Source of the DNA: Planosporangium flavigriseum
GTDB lineage: Bacteria; Actinomycetota; Actinomycetes; Mycobacteriales; Micromonosporaceae
Reading direction: 5' to 3'
Assembly (NCBI RefSeq): GCF_011947225.1
Contig: NZ_JAATVW010000009.1
Location: forward strand, 62,001-126,000
DNA: 64,000 nt
Shown here: piece by piece, positions 17,154 through 26,105 of the stretch
Layout: each line of letters starts with the position of its first letter
Numbering within the stretch: position 1 is the stretch's first letter
Made by a program: the position numbers and the translations under genes
The notes under the pieces: model-generated
Databases searched by the model: none
What the model saw: only the letters and a program-made list of their open reading frames with translations
Told to the model about the DNA's origin: nothing

Positions 17154-18494
17154 ATGACGTCAGAGAGAATGAGCCAGCCGGCGAGCGACATGACGCAGCC
17201 GGCGCGGCAGGGGCTGACCCGCGCCACGTTCATGAAGGGCATTTTCGCCGGCGGCGTCGGTACCGCCCTGGCGAGCTGCGGGTTCGGTAGCAACCAGGGA
17301 GCGGCGACAGGTAAGGCAGGGCGCGAGATCGTCATCGGCGCTTCCCTTCCCATGACGGGCACGGCGTCGGCCGACGGGCTCGGCCTGAGCCGCGGTATCG
17401 AGATGGCGATCGAGGAGCTCAACGCGGCCGGAGGCATCGCGGGCCGCAAGGTCAGGTCCGAGATCCTGGACGCGAAGGACTTCGCGCCGGACACGATGGT
17501 CAACAACTTCAAGCGCCTGGTTACCGAGAAGAACGTCGACGTGATCGTCGGTGGTTACCAGCGGACGTCGGGACCGGAGATCGACGTCGTCGCCAACGCC
17601 GGGGTTCTGTACTACCACACGAACACCCACGAGACGGACGCGAAGCAGGTTCGGAGCGACCCCAATCGTTACTGGGGAATCTTCCAGCACTGCCCGACCG
17701 AGGTCTGGTACGGCAGGGATCTCCCGGGCTTCCTCACGCGTATCGAGGAGACCGGGGTGTGGAAGCCCCGGGACCACACGCTCGCCGTCATCAAGGGCAA
17801 CGACCAGTACACGACGGGCATCAGCGCGGCGCTGCAGGAAGTGATCGAGAAGTCCGGTTGGAAGCTCGCCCTCGTCGAGCAGGTCACCATCCCCACGACG
17901 GAGTGGGGCCCGGTTCTCGCGAAGCTGCGTGCGGCCAACCCCGACGCGATCTGGGTCACCGACTACCTGGCGCCCGACGAGGCGAACTTCATGAAGCAGT
18001 TCGCGCAGCAGCCCATTCAGTCCCTTGTGCACCTGCAGTACGGGCCGTCGAACCCGCAGTTCCGGCAGCTCGCGGGGACGGCGGGGGATGGCGTCACGTG
18101 GGCGACCACGATCCCGCTGCTGCAGGACGACATCGGCAACGCGTTCGCGCAGAAGTTCCAGAAGAAGTACAACGAGACCGTCTCCGGTACGGCCGCCACG
18201 ACGTACGACGCGGTGAACATCTACGCCAAGTCCGTCGAGTCCGCCGGTGGCCCCGACGACCGGAAGAAGATCGCGGCCGCCACGAAGTCGATGACCTTCC
18301 GTGGGGTGTGCGGGTCGCGGTACTTCGGGTTCGATCCCGACCAGACGGCGCGGCCCTACCCGGGCTACACCAAGGACTCGGCGAAGGGCATGCCGCTCGG
18401 CTACTACCAGATCCAGAACGGCAAGAGCGTACTGGTCGACCCCTCTCCGTTCTCCGTGGCCAAGTTCCAACTGCCCGCCTGGATGAAGGCGTAG
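17154..18494 (+). CDS. Branched-chain-type ABC importer, substrate-binding lipoprotein
   Basis: 446-residue exported receptor. The N-terminus has a basic region, LTRATFMKGIFAGGVGTALA and a lipobox ending in cysteine (ALASC), so it is predicted to be a lipoprotein, possibly Tat-exported. The mature part opens with IVIGASLPMTGTASADG and continues as a Leu/Ile/Val-binding-protein fold (DVIVGGYQRTSGPEIDVVAN, TTYDAVNIYAKSVE). The ATG at 17154 has GGAAGGG upstream; the frame extends further 5' only as an out-of-frame shadow of the preceding gene. It is the first gene of a five-component importer followed by a flavin reductase. The ligand may be the monooxygenase substrate rather than an amino acid. 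Confidence 0.92.
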   Translation: MTSERMSQPASDMTQPARQGLTRATFMKGIFAGGVGTALASCGFGSNQGAATGKAGREIVIGASLPMTGTASADGLGLSRGIEMAIEELNAAGGIAGRKVRSEILDAKDFAPDTMVNNFKRLVTEKNVDVIVGGYQRTSGPEIDVVANAGVLYYHTNTHETDAKQVRSDPNRYWGIFQHCPTEVWYGRDLPGFLTRIEETGVWKPRDHTLAVIKGNDQYTTGISAALQEVIEKSGWKLALVEQVTIPTTEWGPVLAKLRAANPDAIWVTDYLAPDEANFMKQFAQQPIQSLVHLQYGPSNPQFRQLAGTAGDGVTWATTIPLLQDDIGNAFAQKFQKKYNETVSGTAATTYDAVNIYAKSVESAGGPDDRKKIAAATKSMTFRGVCGSRYFGFDPDQTARPYPGYTKDSAKGMPLGYYQIQNGKSVLVDPSPFSVAKFQLPAWMKA

Positions 18495-18530
18495 CGGTGC
18501 CGGAACCCGCAGAGAGATCGGACGCGCAGG

Positions 18531-19409
18531 ATGACGAAAGAACTGGTGGCGGCGCTGTTCAGCGGGCTGGTGCTCGGCTCGCTGTACGCGCTGATGTCGA
18601 TGGGGTTGGCCCTTGTCTGGGGCGGCCTTCGGGTGCTGAACCTCACCCAGGGCACCCTGTACATGCTGGGCGCGTATGCGGCCGTCCTGGCGGGCCGGAG
18701 CGGTTTGTCGCCGGTGATCGGCGTGCTGCTGGCGTTTGTGATTATCGGAGTACTCGGGAGCCTGCTCTACGTCGGCCCGGTCCGGCGTGTGTCCGCGCGC
18801 CCGGATCACGAGAACGCGGTGCTGCTGCTCACGTTCGGGCTGGCGACCCTCGGCGAGTACGCGGCGCTTGTCGCCTTCGGCCCGCAGCCGCAGTCGGTCC
18901 AGACGCTGGTGCACGGCCAGTTCACCGTCGTCGGCGTGGCGTTCCCCTGGAACTCCATCATGATGATCATTGCCACGATCATGCTGCTGACGCTCCTGGG
19001 CGTGGTCATGAAGTGGACACGGTTCGGGCTCGCGAGCCGCGCACTCGCCCAGCAGGCCGACGGCGCACAACTGGTAGGCATCAACCGGCACCGGACGTCG
19101 ATGCTCATCTTCGGCATCAGTTCGGGCCTGGCGGGGGTCGGCGGAGTGCTATTGAGCAGCTACTACTTCGTCACGCCCTACATCGGTCAGAACTACCTGC
19201 TGCTGGCTCTCATCGTCACCATCCTGGGCGGCCTGGGCAGCATGTCGGGGACGCTGTACGCCGCGTTCCTGGTCGGTCTCATTCAGGCGATCTCGTCGCT
19301 GTACCTCGGTACCCGGTGGTCGCTTCCGCTGCTCTTCGCCGTCATCATCGGCGTCCTGATCGTGCGGCCCACGGGAATCGCCGGTCGCGTGGCACAGGAG
19401 CGGTTGTAG
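18531..19409 (+). CDS. LivH-type ABC importer permease
   Basis: 292-residue integral membrane permease of the branched-chain amino acid family. It opens with the typical LFSGLVLGSLYALMSMGLAL, then LRVLNLTQGTLYMLGAYAA, and near the end has LGGLGSMSGTLYAAFLVGL, the family cytoplasmic coupling-loop region. About eight hydrophobic segments are visible. It starts 36 bases after the binding-protein gene and 52 bases before the LivM partner. Confidence 0.93.
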   Translation: MTKELVAALFSGLVLGSLYALMSMGLALVWGGLRVLNLTQGTLYMLGAYAAVLAGRSGLSPVIGVLLAFVIIGVLGSLLYVGPVRRVSARPDHENAVLLLTFGLATLGEYAALVAFGPQPQSVQTLVHGQFTVVGVAFPWNSIMMIIATIMLLTLLGVVMKWTRFGLASRALAQQADGAQLVGINRHRTSMLIFGISSGLAGVGGVLLSSYYFVTPYIGQNYLLLALIVTILGGLGSMSGTLYAAFLVGLIQAISSLYLGTRWSLPLLFAVIIGVLIVRPTGIAGRVAQERL

Positions 19410-19461
19410 TGCGGGCCGGACGAACGAGCACACAGGTGGAGCGGATCATGCGAGGCCCACG

Positions 19462-20511
19462 ATGAGTATTGCCACTGCTCTACGCGTAGACGCCGCCACC
19501 ACCACTCGGCGGCGCCCGGTCGGCCTGGTCCGTACCAAGCTGGACATCGCCGGAGTCCTCGTCGGGGTGGCGTTGGCGGCGGTGCTGCCGTTCGCCTTCC
19601 AGAGCGCCAGCCTGCTCGGGTTTCTCGCGGTCATGTGGATCTGGATCGTGGTGAACATCGCGTGGAACGTGACGCTCGGGTACGCCGGCATTCTCTCCTT
19701 TGGGCAGCTGGCGTTCTTCGGGGTCGGCGCATACACGAGCGCGATCCTGAGTGTGCACCTGAAGGTGCCGCCGTGGCTCGACACGGTCGCCGCACTCGTC
19801 GCGGGAGGGCTCGCGGCCCTCCTGGTCGGGGTGGCGGTGCTCCGCCTTCGCGGGGTCTACGTCGCGCTCGTGACACTGGCCTTCCACGAACTGCTGATGA
19901 CGATGATCAGCGGTGACACCGGCGGCTTCACGGGTGGACCGAACGGACTGGGGCCGGTGCGCCCCTACATCGCCACGTACAACCTGCTGCTCCAGTCCGC
20001 GTTCGGGTACTGGATCGGCCTGGCGGCTGTCCTACTGGTCGCGATCGCGGGAATTCTCCTCGTTCGCTCGCCCGTCGGGCTCGCGCTCGTCGCCGCACGG
20101 GACGCCGAGAACGTCGCCCGTGCCCGGGGCGTGCGCGTCACCCGGTACCGGCTCGTGGCCTTCGTCTTCAGCGGCTCGGTGGCCGGGTTCGGCGGTGCCC
20201 TCTATGGCCACTACAACGGCGTCGTCTCTCCGGACATCTTCAACTTCGGAATCGTCATGACGCTGCTCGCCATGATCATTGTCGGAGGCTGGGGAACCGT
20301 GTGGGGGCCGATCGTCGGCACCATCGCCATCACGGTCGTCGTCTACTACGTGCAGGGCATCTGGGCCGGCTACGAGAACGCCGTCGCCGGAGTCATCATG
20401 GTCGTCGCCATCCTGTTCCTGCGCGGCGGTCTCATCGGTGCTGCGGAAGGGGTTACGGCGCGCGGCATCCGGAAGCGCCTATGGAGGGAGCCCGCTGATG
20501 CCCAACGGTGA
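19462..20511 (+). CDS. LivM-type ABC importer permease
   Basis: 349-residue membrane permease, partner of the LivH-type protein. Family features include WNVTLGYAGILSFGQLAFFGVGAY, VTLAFHELLMTM and the coupling segment GGWGTVWGPIVGTIAIT. The C-terminus ends in a basic tail. Its last 14 bases overlap the start of the LivG-type ATPase, showing tight translational coupling. Confidence 0.93.
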   Translation: MSIATALRVDAATTTRRRPVGLVRTKLDIAGVLVGVALAAVLPFAFQSASLLGFLAVMWIWIVVNIAWNVTLGYAGILSFGQLAFFGVGAYTSAILSVHLKVPPWLDTVAALVAGGLAALLVGVAVLRLRGVYVALVTLAFHELLMTMISGDTGGFTGGPNGLGPVRPYIATYNLLLQSAFGYWIGLAAVLLVAIAGILLVRSPVGLALVAARDAENVARARGVRVTRYRLVAFVFSGSVAGFGGALYGHYNGVVSPDIFNFGIVMTLLAMIIVGGWGTVWGPIVGTIAITVVVYYVQGIWAGYENAVAGVIMVVAILFLRGGLIGAAEGVTARGIRKRLWREPADAQR

Positions 20512-21256
20512 CGCACTGATCGATTGCCGTGGAGTGACCGTGAGGTTCGGTGGCGTCACGGCAATCTCAAACCTCAGCCTGTCGATCCGCGAGGGCGAGA
20601 TACTGGGAATTGCCGGCCCGAACGGCGCCGGAAAGACGACGCTCTTCAACGTGATTTCCGGCCATGTCAAGCCGGTAGCTGGCGAAGTGCTGTTCGCTGG
20701 TGAGCGCATCAGTGGCCTACCGCCTCACAAGATCTTCCAGCGCGGCGTGGCCCGGACGTTCCAGCTCGCCGACGTGATCACCGAACAGAGCTTCTACGCC
20801 AACGTCCTGGTGGGGGCGCACTTCGCCAAGGACCGCGGGCTGCGGGGGATGTTCCGCTTCGGAGCCGGAAGCTACGTGGCGGCGGACACCGCTGCCGAGC
20901 GCTACGGACTCGGGAACAGGCTGGGGATCAGGGGCGGTACGGCTTCCCTCTTCGAACGGAAGATGATCATGCTTGCCTCCGCGATGGCCCACAAGCCGTC
21001 CGTCCTCCTGCTCGACGAGCCGGTGGGCGGGCTGTCCGAGGAAGAGTCCGACACGCTGCTGGAGCACGTCCAGCGGATCGCGGCGGAGGGCACGACGGTC
21101 GTCGTCATCGAGCATGTGATGCGGGTGCTGACCAGCGTCGCGCAACGACTCGTGATCCTGAACCGCGGGGAGCTGCTCTTCGACGGAGCCGCGGACGACG
21201 CCCGCGAGGACAAGAAGCTGCAGGAGTTGTACTTCGGGTCGACGGCGGAGGTGTAG
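20498..21256 (+). CDS. LivG-type ABC importer ATPase with degenerate signature motif
   Basis: 252 residues from the ATG at 20498, which has GGAGGGAG upstream. Walker A is GPNGAGKTT, Walker B is VLLLDEPVGGL, and the switch His is in VVVIEHVMR. The signature (C-loop), normally like LSGGQ or PYGQQRR, reads GTASLFERKMIMLASAM, without the usual glycine pair. The partner ATPase has a normal LSGGE, so only one composite site may hydrolyse ATP efficiently. This is seen directly; the functional effect is inferred. Confidence 0.92.
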   Translation: MPNGDALIDCRGVTVRFGGVTAISNLSLSIREGEILGIAGPNGAGKTTLFNVISGHVKPVAGEVLFAGERISGLPPHKIFQRGVARTFQLADVITEQSFYANVLVGAHFAKDRGLRGMFRFGAGSYVAADTAAERYGLGNRLGIRGGTASLFERKMIMLASAMAHKPSVLLLDEPVGGLSEEESDTLLEHVQRIAAEGTTVVVIEHVMRVLTSVAQRLVILNRGELLFDGAADDAREDKKLQELYFGSTAEV

Positions 21257-21259
21257 CTG

Positions 21260-21997
21260 ATGGGTACCACGGAGCGCGGTGCCAACTCTCGTACGCTGCT
21301 CGAGGTCGACGACCTCACGGCGGCCTACGATGACACGCCTGTCCTGACCGGCATCAATTTTCGCGTACACGAGGGTGAGACCGTCGCGATCCTGGGCCCC
21401 AACGGCCACGGGAAGACCACCGCACTGCGGGCGATCTCGGGGCTTCACGCGAAGAAGGGCGGGAGGGTCAGCTTCGACGGCGAGGAGATCTCCAAGGAAT
21501 CCTCGCACCGAATCGTGGCTCGCGGGCTCATCCACGTCCCGCAGGGAGATCTCCTGTTCGGCGACATGACGGTCCTGGAAAACCTCCTGCTGGGCGCCTA
21601 TCTGCCGAAGGCGTGGCGGGAGCGCAAGGAGCGGCTGGAGAAGGTCTGGAGCATCTTCGGCCGCATCCACGAGCGGCGGAATGAGCTGGCTCGGAATCTC
21701 AGTGGTGGCGAACGGCGCATGGTCGCCATTGCCCGCGGTCTCATGGCGGACGTTAAGTTGATCATGATTGACGAGCCGTCGCTCGGCCTGGCTCCCGTCG
21801 CCATCGACAACCTGTACAGCGCGCTCGCCAAGTTGAACGCGGTCGGCCTGACCACGCTGATCGTCGAGGAATCGCCCGAACGAGTATCCGGTATCGCTGA
21901 GTTCGTTTACCTACTGGACAGCGGCAGCATCACCTTCGCCGGCAAAGCTGACGAACTGATCCGTGACCGCGTGATGCTTAGGACTTATCTCGGATGA
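21260..21997 (+). CDS. LivF-type ABC importer ATPase
   Basis: 245 residues starting three bases after the LivG stop. Walker A is GPNGHGKTT, the signature NLSGGERRMVAIARGL is intact, Walker B is LIMIDEPSLGL, and the switch glutamate and downstream residues follow in LIVEESPERV; the usual switch histidine position reads as glutamate/serine here (family form VEQN in many LivF proteins). Its stop overlaps the flavin reductase start in an ATGA. Confidence 0.93.
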   Translation: MGTTERGANSRTLLEVDDLTAAYDDTPVLTGINFRVHEGETVAILGPNGHGKTTALRAISGLHAKKGGRVSFDGEEISKESSHRIVARGLIHVPQGDLLFGDMTVLENLLLGAYLPKAWRERKERLEKVWSIFGRIHERRNELARNLSGGERRMVAIARGLMADVKLIMIDEPSLGLAPVAIDNLYSALAKLNAVGLTTLIVEESPERVSGIAEFVYLLDSGSITFAGKADELIRDRVMLRTYLG

Positions 21998-22617
21998 ACA
22001 CAAGCGAAATGGGCGGCCGGCAGGCGCCAATGGCATGTCTGCCGCCGTGCACGAGTATCACCAAGGACGATGTGTTGAACGGCAGCGCGTCAGCCGCCGA
22101 CGTTCGTGCCTTCCACCGGCAGTGCCTGTCCGGCGTCACCATCATCACGACGATGGTGGGCGGGACTCCCCGCGGCATGGCGCTCAACGCCTTCGCCAGC
22201 GTGTCCCTCGAGCCGCCCGTCGTCCTCGCGTGTATCGCGAAGACCTCAGCCACGTATCGACCGCTCATCAGCTCGGGTCACTTCGCCCTGAACCTGCTCG
22301 CCGCAGACCAGTCAGAGGTGGTGGCGCGATTCGCGCGCAGCGGCGGGGCGGAGAAGTTCGACGGGCTGGCCTGGCGGGCGGGCCGGTTCGGCGCACCACT
22401 CATCGAGGGAAGCTGCGCCCATCTCGAGGCGGTGGTGGAGAGTCGCGTCGACGCCTACACGCACACGGTGCTGTTCGGCCGGGTGCTGGCGGCGTCGTCG
22501 TCCTCGGCGCTGTCCCCGATCGGCTACCTCGCCGGCAAGGTCTTCGACCCCCGCGACCCGGCACAGTGGGACACAATCATGACCTCGTTCCTGTCACGGC
22601 CCGCCGAGGCCAGCTAG
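21994..22617 (+). CDS. Flavin reductase (HpaC/RutF-like, FMN-binding split barrel)
   Basis: 207-residue cytoplasmic NAD(P)H:flavin reductase. The core has FHRQCLSGVTIITTMVGGTPRGMALNAF (split here as GVTIITTMVGG and GMALNAFASVSLEPP), then HFALNLLAADQSEV and AHLEAVVESRV, all typical of the family. An N-terminal extension of about 35 residues is cysteine-containing. It overlaps the LivF stop by 4 bases and is the probable supplier of reduced flavin to the monooxygenase at 15751-16968. It is the last gene of the cluster. Confidence 0.9.
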   Translation: MNTSEMGGRQAPMACLPPCTSITKDDVLNGSASAADVRAFHRQCLSGVTIITTMVGGTPRGMALNAFASVSLEPPVVLACIAKTSATYRPLISSGHFALNLLAADQSEVVARFARSGGAEKFDGLAWRAGRFGAPLIEGSCAHLEAVVESRVDAYTHTVLFGRVLAASSSSALSPIGYLAGKVFDPRDPAQWDTIMTSFLSRPAEAS

Positions 22618-22633
22618 CCCTATACATTGACTG

Positions 22634-23737
22634 ATGATAATGGTTGATCCTGAGGCGGAGGTGGCTGCGGCGATGTCAGCCGCCGCCGTCGCGTTCCTTT
22701 CGTCCCTCACGGCAGAGCAGCGCGAGAACGGGCAGCGGCCCTTTCCCAGCGATGACGAGCGGCGCCGCTGGTTCTACACGCCAACCGACCACGGCGGCGT
22801 CGCTCTGGGGGACCTTCGCCCGGCGCAGCAGCAACTCGCCCTCCGCCTCGTCGCCACCGGTCTCTCCCGGGCAGGCTACGTCGCGGTGTCCACCATCATG
22901 GGCCTCGAGAACATCCTCGACGAAATCGAGGGCTGGAGCGTCCACTGGGGACGGGAACGCGGCCGGGACCCCGGGAAATACTGGCTCCGGCTGTTCGGGG
23001 ATCCGGCCGACGGCCACGCCTGGTCGTGGCGCTTTGGCGGCCACCATGTCTCCCTCAACTACACGGTGGTTGCTGGGCAGGTGGTCAGCGTGACGCCGTG
23101 TTTCTTCGGGGCCGACCCGGCGAGTTCGCCACTGCCGGGGGCGGGTTCGTTGCGCCCCCTCGCGGCTGAGGAGGACCTCGCTCGCGACCTTGTACGAACC
23201 CTGGACGAGCGGCAGATGGCCGACACGCTGCTCACGACCGTGGCGCCCGTCGACATCGCCGGAGCGAACCGCCCAGCGGTCGGTCCCGGCGATGAACCGC
23301 TGCCGTTGAAGGACGTGTGGCGAATCCGTTTCGAAGGCCCGCTCGCGCAGATCGTGGAGTCGATGCAGGATCAGGCGGAGCGGAGAGCCGGCCTGACCGC
23401 GGAAGCCCGTGATGCCGTCACGCTGTCCGCGGCTCCCAAAGGGATTCCGGCGGCGCAGCTCGGCGACAGTCAACGCCACCTGCTTCGGAACGTGCTGGAC
23501 GTCTACCTCCACCGGATTCCCGACGGCCTCGCTGAGAAGTACGCATCCAGGTTCCGCGGCGAGCGCCTCGACGACGTGGCCTTCGCCTGGGCCGGTGGCG
23601 TCGAACCATCGGATCCGCACTACTACCGGATCCAAGGACCGCGACTGCTGATCGAGTACGTCAACACTCAGCGCGGCGCGAACCACGTCCACTCGGTGTG
23701 GCGGGATCCGGAGGGCGACTTCGGTGGGCGTCCTTGA
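22634..23737 (+). CDS. DUF3500 domain-containing protein
   Basis: 367 residues covering one DUF3500 domain of unknown function. Features of the family include RRRWFYTPTDHGGVALGDL, YWLRLFGDPADGHAWSWRF, GGHHVSLNYTVV, and HYYRIQGPRLLIEYVNTQ near the end. It starts only 16 bases after the flavin reductase and may be co-transcribed with the cluster; a second ATG two codons downstream is also possible. No signal peptide is apparent. The last 77 bases overlap a small convergent gene on the other strand. Confidence 0.85.
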   Translation: MIMVDPEAEVAAAMSAAAVAFLSSLTAEQRENGQRPFPSDDERRRWFYTPTDHGGVALGDLRPAQQQLALRLVATGLSRAGYVAVSTIMGLENILDEIEGWSVHWGRERGRDPGKYWLRLFGDPADGHAWSWRFGGHHVSLNYTVVAGQVVSVTPCFFGADPASSPLPGAGSLRPLAAEEDLARDLVRTLDERQMADTLLTTVAPVDIAGANRPAVGPGDEPLPLKDVWRIRFEGPLAQIVESMQDQAERRAGLTAEARDAVTLSAAPKGIPAAQLGDSQRHLLRNVLDVYLHRIPDGLAEKYASRFRGERLDDVAFAWAGGVEPSDPHYYRIQGPRLLIEYVNTQRGANHVHSVWRDPEGDFGGRP

Positions 23738-23930
23738 TCATGAGGCGGAGTGGCATGAACTCCTCACCCGTGAAGACGCCCACCCCGACGAAGGCCCGGT
23801 GGTCCTGTCCGATCGCGAGAGCGGTGAAGCGCTCGTCGGTCGGGATGATCCGTTGAACTCGCGTGGTGAGATCGTCGGCGAACTCGGCGGCCAGCTCGTG
23901 GAGCTGCGCTGGGACCGCTCCGCTATTCAT
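23661..23930 (-). CDS. Small hypothetical protein, second gene of a pair
   Basis: 89 residues, no family recognised. The first two thirds look like a compact soluble domain (LAAEFADDLTTRVQRIIP, DHRAFVGVGVFTGEEFMPL); the tail after KDAHRS is basic and proline-rich and overlaps the convergent DUF3500 gene end. Its start overlaps the stop of the upstream 60-residue gene by 8 bases, so the two are translationally coupled. The arrangement resembles small two-gene modules, but no toxin or antitoxin motif is visible. Confidence 0.55.
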   Translation of the reverse strand: MNSGAVPAQLHELAAEFADDLTTRVQRIIPTDERFTALAIGQDHRAFVGVGVFTGEEFMPLRLMIKDAHRSRPPDPATPSGRGSRRAEC

Positions 23931-24105
23931 TGCCGAGGAGGTAGTCGATGGTCTTCAGGGTCTCCCAGATGTTGCGTTCGTCGGCCGTGAGCAGGTAGGA
24001 CTCTGCGCGCTCGCGCAGTTCTTCGTACGTCGTATGTGCGCGGTTGAGGAGCTCTTCCCGCTGGCGCCACAGTTCTTCTCGGCTCTTGACGATGACGCTG
24101 GGCAT
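23923..24105 (-). CDS. Small helical hypothetical protein, first gene of a pair
   Basis: 60 residues, strongly helical and charged, with a heptad-like central part (SREELWRQREELLNRAHT, YEELRERAESYLLTADERN). It ends in LKTIDYLLGNE. A weak AAAGGCG precedes the ATG. The next gene overlaps its stop by 8 bases. Function unknown; a protein-protein interaction role is plausible from the coiled-coil-like composition. Confidence 0.6.
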   Translation of the reverse strand: MPSVIVKSREELWRQREELLNRAHTTYEELRERAESYLLTADERNIWETLKTIDYLLGNE

Positions 24106-24803
24106 TTCAATCGCCTTTCGTTTAGCGGTAACGATCGGTGATTGCGCGTGTGCCGTACGTTCCTTTTACGGTACTGGCAGGGTCTGACAGGAGCATCGGC
24201 AGCCAGTCATATTGACTGATGAACGTCGATCAGCCAATCGGCCGAGAGTTCAGATCTGGACGGTTCCGGCGACAAGCATCACACCAGTGGGCCGCCTCCG
24301 CGACCCGTAGCGGATTGCCTTTCTGTGCCAGCAAGCTCTTGTGTCGGCAAGGCGTCACTGCGCTTCCCGGCATCTAGCGCAAGGTCAACCCCTGGCGCGG
24401 CGCCCTCCTCGTGGCGCGCTCGGTGACTATTCGCCGCTGAGGCGAACCCTGCCCGCGACATTCCACCGGTACACCCGTTCGTCGCGGCTCAATGCAATGA
24501 GTTGGACCTGCCGAACTTCGGTGCTCTGCGGCGACCGTCATCGCCTGCTTTGCCAGTGCGCAACCGCGCTCAAGCTCCGGCTTGTCGCTCATGATCGCAG
24601 CCGTTGCCAGGTCGAGCCGGGTCAGCGCCTGCGGGCCGCGTAGGCCGGCGTGGTCGTTGGTGCCCACGTAGCCCAGCCAGAACTGGATTACACGGCATCG
24701 CCCGTCGGCGCGGCAACAGTCGGGCGCTACGTAAACAATTCGCTGACAACACGTGCGGGATGGCCGGCCCCGGCCCGCGGAAGCTGTCAAGGCCGGTGCG
24801 AGA
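24106..24803. other. Gene-poor stretch with decayed sequence
   Basis: About 700 bases between two minus-strand genes. Apart from a likely promoter for the small gene pair just above 24105 and a decayed coding remnant near 24515-24665, I see no gene or RNA. Composition is less GC-rich than neighbours in the first 150 bases. Confidence 0.45.
24515..24665 (-). pseudogene. Remnant of a TPR-type regulator C-terminus
   Basis: On the minus strand a short reading frame gives ALTRLDLATAAIMSDKPE followed by CALAKQAMTVAAEHR, which closely resembles the helical repeats at the C-terminus of actinobacterial XRE/TPR regulators. Both sides degrade into unrelated sequence. A complete gene of the same general class lies directly upstream (24804-26024), so this is probably the leftover of a duplicated or replaced regulator. 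Boundaries are approximate. Confidence 0.4.
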
Positions 24804-26024
24804 TCAGATATCACGGCCTTCCAAGCCAACCCAGTGCGTGAACTCCCGCAGCGAGCCGGTTGATCGACGCTCAACGCGGGCCAGTGCGAGGAGAGTCTCG
24901 CGGACCATCGGATGGTTGCGGGTCTGTTGCGGCGCGAGCCGTCGGGCGGTGTTGAGGCAGGCGAGTGCCTTCTCGCCACGGTCACCGTTGTAGAGCCAGC
25001 CGCGCGCCAGGTCTATGTAGTGGTGGCTGGTCCGTTCGGGAGGAGTGCCTGGACCGATCCGAACATCGTGCGCGCGGGTCACCGCCGCGGGACCATCGTT
25101 GAGTTCGACGGCCAGGCCAACGCCCCAGATGGCGGCGTTGGTGGGGCCGAACGCCAGCCGGTAGTCGTCGCGATCAACACCGATCTGAGTAGCTATTCGG
25201 GCGGCTTCGGCGTGGTGACTCCAGGCATTGGCCGCGTTGCCCGCCCGAGCGTAGACAAGAGCGGACTTGAGGTGTAGAGCGCCGTAGACGGCCAGGGTTG
25301 CCTCGCCGTCACCCAGTTCCGGCCCCAGGTCGGCGCGGGCTCCCCGGAGCACCAGCTCTGCGACGCCCCAATCGCCGGTGGCAATCAGTTCTCCGGCCCG
25401 GTACCAGTCGCCGACTCGTTGCGCCAGACGATTACCGGACCTCTCGGCCGACCACTCGTAGCGGTCGGTCGTCATCGCCGAGAGGTCTGGGTATCCCAGC
25501 TTGTACACGAGTTGGCCTGTTGCGGCGTACGCCTCGGCGAGCAGGCCGTATAGCCGACCACGTTCCGTGCTGGTGTTGCTTAGATGGGTTGCCGCTCGCA
25601 GTTCGACGAGCAAACTTGGTAGCGCCGCCGCCATCCGATCGAACCGAGCTGCATGGCGATCTTTGCTGACCTGCGCGACTGCGGCAGCGAGTTCTGTCGT
25701 CGTGCGTGGTTGCACCTGCTCAACATCGGCGGGCGGCAGTCGGTACGCGGCCATCTCACGGCGGATGTCAGGGATCGCGGCGTGCAGCCTTGCTGCGGTT
25801 CGACTCTCGTCGCTGTAGGGCTGACCGGTCAGCGCGGCCGTGCTGACGCCGAGCGCGCGTGCCACTGCGGCAACCAGGGCAGGAGAGGCTGGTACTCGGC
25901 CCGTTTCGACTTTCGTCAGCAGGCTGTAAGAGACGTGGGCGCGATCGGCCAACTGTCGGCCCGTGAGACCGCGCATCTTTCGCCGGGCAGCGATACGTGT
26001 GCCGATCCGCTCGTCATCCTGCAC
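24804..26024 (-). CDS. XRE family transcriptional regulator with TPR-like C-terminal region
   Basis: 406 residues from GTG 26024. An N-terminal helix-turn-helix of the XRE type (RIAARRKMRGLTGRQLADRA, then SYSLLTKVETGRVPASP) is followed by a long alpha-helical region with tetratricopeptide-like repeats (ERGRLYGLLAEAYAATGQLV, GEKALACLNTARRLAP). The frame is open upstream to 26171, but those residues have no domain, so the start is placed just before the DNA-binding domain; it remains uncertain. Divergent from the GOLPH3-like gene, and probably its regulator. Confidence 0.82.
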   Translation of the reverse strand: MQDDERIGTRIAARRKMRGLTGRQLADRAHVSYSLLTKVETGRVPASPALVAAVARALGVSTAALTGQPYSDESRTAARLHAAIPDIRREMAAYRLPPADVEQVQPRTTTELAAAVAQVSKDRHAARFDRMAAALPSLLVELRAATHLSNTSTERGRLYGLLAEAYAATGQLVYKLGYPDLSAMTTDRYEWSAERSGNRLAQRVGDWYRAGELIATGDWGVAELVLRGARADLGPELGDGEATLAVYGALHLKSALVYARAGNAANAWSHHAEAARIATQIGVDRDDYRLAFGPTNAAIWGVGLAVELNDGPAAVTRAHDVRIGPGTPPERTSHHYIDLARGWLYNGDRGEKALACLNTARRLAPQQTRNHPMVRETLLALARVERRSTGSLREFTHWVGLEGRDI

Positions 26025-26105
26025 GGATCCATTGTTGCTCGTTGTCGCGGCGTCATGGGTGCCTGACGAAGGCTCTTCTGCCGCGTACGTCGCTACGCCG
26101 CATGG

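Noticed and set aside
17160-19091. 643-residue minus-strand frame
   Set aside because: Antisense shadow of the binding protein and LivH-type permease; composition is His/Arg/Asp-rich and there is no homology.
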